Of a stretch of 64,000 nt of DNA, positions 59,561 through 64,000 are shown one piece after another. The notes beneath the pieces are model-generated. The model was not told the origin of the DNA and ran no database searches. It saw only the letters and a program-made list of their open reading frames with translations. Both the position numbers and the translations under genes were made by a program. Numbering within the stretch: position 1 is the stretch's first letter; every line of letters begins with the position of its first letter. Origin of the DNA: Himantopus leucocephalus (taxonomy: Eukaryota; Chordata; Aves; Charadriiformes; Recurvirostridae); NCBI GenBank assembly GCA_003993805.1, contig RSEF01000021.1, positions 2,491,065 through 2,555,064 on the forward strand. The letters run 5' to 3'.

Positions 59561-62500
59561 CATTGTACAGGCAACTGAGACAATGTATAGTCTCCTTTGC
59601 CACAATTAATATTGCTGAAGATGTTATTTAAGCATGGAAATCCAGACACACAAAGAACAGAAACACAGATGCTCAGCTGCACTCAAGTGAAATAACTTCA
59701 TTACAGAAGACCATGAATCTGTTTCTCCTCCCACTTATCCATGCTGACAGATAAGAGTAATATCAGTACAAAAACTGTATGAAGAAAGAATCACGGTTTA
59801 AATCAAAAAGAGAAGAAAACAGTCCACATAGCCTACTGAATTAGTAGCCTTGCTGCTGAGAGCAGCAGTGCCAACTTTCTGACTTTTACTATGTAACTTC
59901 TAGTGAACCGAGATTTTCGTAGAGCCCCTAGTCTTTCCATTATGTAAAAACAGCATACTGAGCTTTTCCCAGACCGCCTGATAGTCATGGAAGGCACTGG
60001 GAAGACAATCTAGTTATCCTGTCTCCCAGGCTAATATTCCATCCATTGGCTCGGGCTGCCTCTTAGGAAGTTTGGAGGGTTTTGGCATGTTTTGTCTTGC
60101 TAAGTAATACATTCTTCTTTGTCACTCTGAATAGAATGCATTTATTGCCCCTAAAGAAATTTTTCTTTAAAAATAGGATGACATGCATCCCTGCAAGATT
60201 GCTATAGAGTTATGCTGAGGGAAAATTTGGTTTTAGGTGCCTATAGCTGCTGTTTCTTTAAGCACCAGGAAGGCACATAACTTCTTATCTATTCTTCATG
60301 GTCTAGATTAATGGCTGCTTCTCTCAGCAGATCCTAACTGTTCTCATCAGCATTTTTATTTGTTTCTTTTATCTTCTCTGTCCTCTTTCTGTGCCCACTA
60401 AACTACTGTGATCAAAGTCTTTATCTTTGCCTGTGCCTAAGCCTCTGATTTGTTCCTTATTTCTCCGTTATGTGCTTGCTCTTCCAAATAATTTCTTGGA
60501 ATATCAAATAGGTCTTTCTGATTAGTCACAGTGAGAGGGGTTTGATTAGCAGCATTGCTGCATTATGCATGCCTAGCACAATTTCACACACGCCACAACC
60601 CATTCTGACACTCATTTTCTGGAGTCCTGGGGAGCAGATGGGATTAAATGTGACCCATCTATTTCAGCTGCTGCCCAGCCCATGCACCTAATGGCCAAAA
60701 GGACCCCTGTGCCTGCACATTCACATACCTCCACCACTCTAGTACGCTGTGCTTTGCCAGAAGACAGTATCTTTCAAAAAACAACATGCTGCAGTTTGCA
60801 GGGAAGGAGTCCTTTCTGAGTACCTGGCATTTTTAATAGTCTCCATCACTGGCTTTGGTTATAACTCAGGCTAATTGTGATCTTTCATTCAGTGCTAGTG
60901 AGGCCATGAGGACCATTTAAGATGCCTTAATAGGATCACTGCACTTGAGTCTGGCTCTAGCCAGACTGCTGCTATGTTAAACAAGCTATCACAGCAATCA
61001 GCAGAGAGGGCATTGTTCTCGCTAGGGAGCTAGCTTTGGCTGCTTTCCTCTCAGCCCAATCTCCCCCGCCAGCAACAGTTATGCACCAGAAATCTATCAG
61101 TATTTATCAACAAACATCTCCCTCCCCTCCAGGCTGATAAATCTCATTCTTATCTGTTGTCATACCCATGTCAGGATCTGGGACCACTCAGCTGAATCAC
61201 CTACTTCATTATATACATGCCATTTTCTAACAGGGTATTGTTTCCACTTCTTCCACATTGAAGAATCTGGATAGAAAAACTGCAGTGGTCATTTCTTTAT
61301 GTTTCTTTAATGTTAAGCTGCAGTTCATCAAGATTGTGGAGCTTTTTCCAAGTGGTTTGAGACTCATCCCTCATTCTATGCATGCAGCCGATGGCTGAAG
61401 TTATTTAGAAAAGGAACTGTATTGTAGCACCTGGTCCTTGAAAGTCTCTTGTGCAATGCGCTTTAGGACATATTCTTATAGCATGCTGTTGTAAATGTTA
61501 GATAACTGTGAAGAATTCAAGTCTATTTGTATGAATCAACACTAATGTAATCAAGAAGAGAATATGGTCTGATAACCTATCTAAATAGTGGAACTGGATA
61601 CCCATTTATTTGTAAACCAGCCTGAAGCTACATTCATCTCAAGGAAGGCTTAAATATCTGTAGTTTGTTTATTCAGCTCTGAGCTATATACAGACACTAC
61701 CAAATATTTCTTTGCTCCCTATGAACTTTGTTCCGTTAAAGTATTCTGCAACCTTAGGAGTGCACCAGTCAGGCAGTAATAATTGCAGACAGACTACCTT
61801 GTTGCACATTGTCACCAGGTAATGAATAATGAAAGAAAACTTTGAAGTCATGATTTAGAATGTTTCTACACAAACGATTGCCTGCCAGTCTTGGTTCTAT
61901 GAAGTATTCAACATTCCTTACAGGAATATAAAAGGAAAATCAGATGTGAGAATATTTGCATCACAAATACAGTTACACCAGTAAAGTTTCCTGACCTTAT
62001 GCTCTGCGGTCCAGCAGGCAAAAAACAGCTTTGAAATGATGGCAAATTGTTTGGAACTAAACATTCAACTGGAAGCTTTTCCTCAGAGTTCAAACAGAGC
62101 TAAACTTTGAACTTTTGTGATCTCAAAAGGTTTCATTTCCTTTATAATCATACCACTCCCATTTATTTTTCCTATTTCAGTTAGTTATGTGCTCCCAGGT
62201 ACTAAGAGAATCTAATCACATCAGCCAACTTCAGAAACTGATCAAATGCATTTTCGAAGCTGACATACTGCCTGGGAAGTCATCTTCCTTTCAGTCTAAT
62301 TCATTGTGCTTCCCAGATTTAGATCATGGTGGAAATTTGGCTCTGGCTTACAGCCATGCAAACCCAGTAACTTTGATGAGTTTCTATGTGCATAAGTGAG
62401 GACATTCCACTTGACTTGCAGAGGCAGATGTTTCACCTTAATGACAGCTAATCTAAAAGCCATTTCTTTTACTGTTATTTCCCTGTGGAAGATTAACTGT

Positions 62501-64000
62501 GTTATCATTGTACTGCTTCTGCATCAAGCAATTTGCAATTTGCCAGAGCTCTGAGGAGTCGCTGTCACCATTAATTTAATGTGTTACATGAAATTATCAC
62601 TGGCCTTATAGTCTGCCTTTGGAGTCTTGACTATTTCAATCATATTCCAGCTAAACTGGTCTATGTTGGAATCTTGGTTCAGTCAGCCATTATTCAATGA
62701 CACCTTAAGGAAAGTGACTCATTCCTTAGAAGGCACAGCACTCCAAAGCTGTGGGATTTGGGAGTCTCTTTCTGCTCCTACTGCTGCTGTGGGTTCCAGG
62801 AATGACTTTTTCATAGTCATTTGTTCCGTAGGATGCCAAAGAATACTGCAGATCTGCACCTGCATCACAGATGTGTACAACTCTGACACCCCCAAGCACA
62901 GGACCAGTGGTTTATTTGGTCACAAAAGTGCCTGGAGGGTAGAAGACAAATACAGGATGATGTTGCTGTTTGTAGCATTCAGCAGTTGAGAATGTACGAG
63001 GACAGGTAGGGAACAAATTGCCATCCCAAATGGCAAGGTTAGAGAAGATGAGCCGGTCCCAAAGACATATCAGCAGAGAGTGGAAGGCAATCATGATCAC
63101 AGTGATGTTATTTTCAGTTTCTCACCAATGGACTGGCAATAGGTGTGCAAGTGAAAAAACATAGCCTCTATTCTGGTCAGCTGCCATTGCCCAGTCTTGG
63201 CCTTCCCTTTTGTCATAGCCTGGTGGCACTGGCCCTCTGGGTTCCACACCTCAATACAGATGTACAATCTACATATTTAGGACCTGTGCAACTTCTTAAA
63301 TTAATTTCATTTCCAAAGTTTATTTTGGGCATATGATGCATGGCCAAAACCTACTTGAGACCTTGACAAGTCTACTCTGTGTTCCCGAGAACCACCGAGT
63401 ACTTTTTCTGCATGCAATGACTGAGTTTAACCTGGCAGATCAGCTGTGGCTTTAGGTGTCTTACCATCTAACCCGATCATTTTTATGTATTTGTATGTTC
63501 CCTACATGATTCCAAAAAGCCAAGAGTTACAGAGAATAAACTAGCATAAGGATTTCCCCACAGACTGTAAAGGAAATTAGGAACAGTATCTGATAATAAG
63601 TTTGCATGTCTCATTCCTGAACTGCGTCACAGTAAATGAGAAAATTTAGCTGTAAAGCCAGAGGGGGAATGTAGGAGGGAGCAGGAAACACAGGAGGATG
63701 TTAATGATTCCATTCCATTCCTGGTTTGCATTTTGTTATGCCCCTCAGTTGTACTTTCATCTCCAGGTCAGTGCTGCGTATGCCTAATGCAACCTAGCAA
63801 ATATGCTTCATGGGCGTCACACAGAATGACGTATAGGGATCTGAAGTCACAAGGGAGCCACAGTTTTAGATTCAGATCAGTAGTGGATGAAATGAAAAAC
63901 TGACAGCGATTAGTATTTTCCCACTTAAAATGACCATCTCATGGAGCATCTTGATTGCTTAGAAACCTCAGATGTCATATTATAAGACATTCAAACATTG
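59561..64000. other. Intergenic DNA downstream of TTC34
   Basis: Outside the candidate element at 60.5-61.2 kb I see no exon, repeat or RNA gene. Frames are short and of chance type. Confidence 0.55.
60540..61200. promoter_or_regulatory. Candidate conserved non-coding element downstream of TTC34
   Basis: This complex, repeat-free sequence contains TTGATTAGCAGC, CATTATGCATG, TTTATCAACAAAC, GCTGATAAATC and CTTATCTG (GATA- and homeobox-type sites). No persistent frame is present. The call is tentative. Confidence 0.25.

Overview
The window reads as vertebrate nuclear DNA from a bird. The coding sequence is interrupted by GT-AG introns, intergenic DNA is long and gene-poor, and at least four copies of CR1 retroposon ends are present, two of which carry the avian-type 3' tail. 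Small assembly defects (one 100-N gap and two pure-G runs, each preceded by a single N) point to a draft short-read assembly. There is no sign of prokaryotic, viral or plasmid organisation.

One protein-coding gene is well supported: TTC34 (tetratricopeptide repeat domain 34) on the + strand, coding from 42387 to 57345. I reconstructed seven coding exons. All six introns obey GT-AG and the reading frame is continuous across every junction, giving 3,120 nt (1,039 residues plus stop). A CpG island at about 41220-41830 is the likely promoter and 5' non-coding exon, spliced to a 3' acceptor at 42331-42332.

Layout. 1-41 kb: gene-poor DNA with CR1 copies at about 2.4-2.9 kb, 7.6-8.0 kb and 40.2 kb, an assembly gap at 11.8 kb, G-runs at 15.6 and 40.8 kb, several AT-rich homeobox-site-dense blocks that look like conserved non-coding elements (about 18.0, 19.3-20.0, 25.7-26.2, 32.2-32.6, 36.85-37.17 and 40.86-41.0 kb), and two exon-like segments with good splice signals (20.9 and 23.4 kb). 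41.2-57.3 kb: TTC34. 57.3-64 kb: candidate 3' UTR, another CR1 end at 59.3 kb, then intergenic DNA with a conserved-looking block near 60.5-61.2 kb.

From general knowledge of vertebrate synteny (not visible here), TTC34 neighbours PRDM16 on its 5' side and MMEL1 on its 3' side. The 41-kb desert would then be PRDM16-TTC34 intergenic regulatory DNA. The most useful leads are a possible intronic-polyadenylation short TTC34 isoform, a short upstream ORF just before the TTC34 start, an RFX X-box-like site in the CpG island, the exon-like segments in the desert, and the candidate enhancer blocks.
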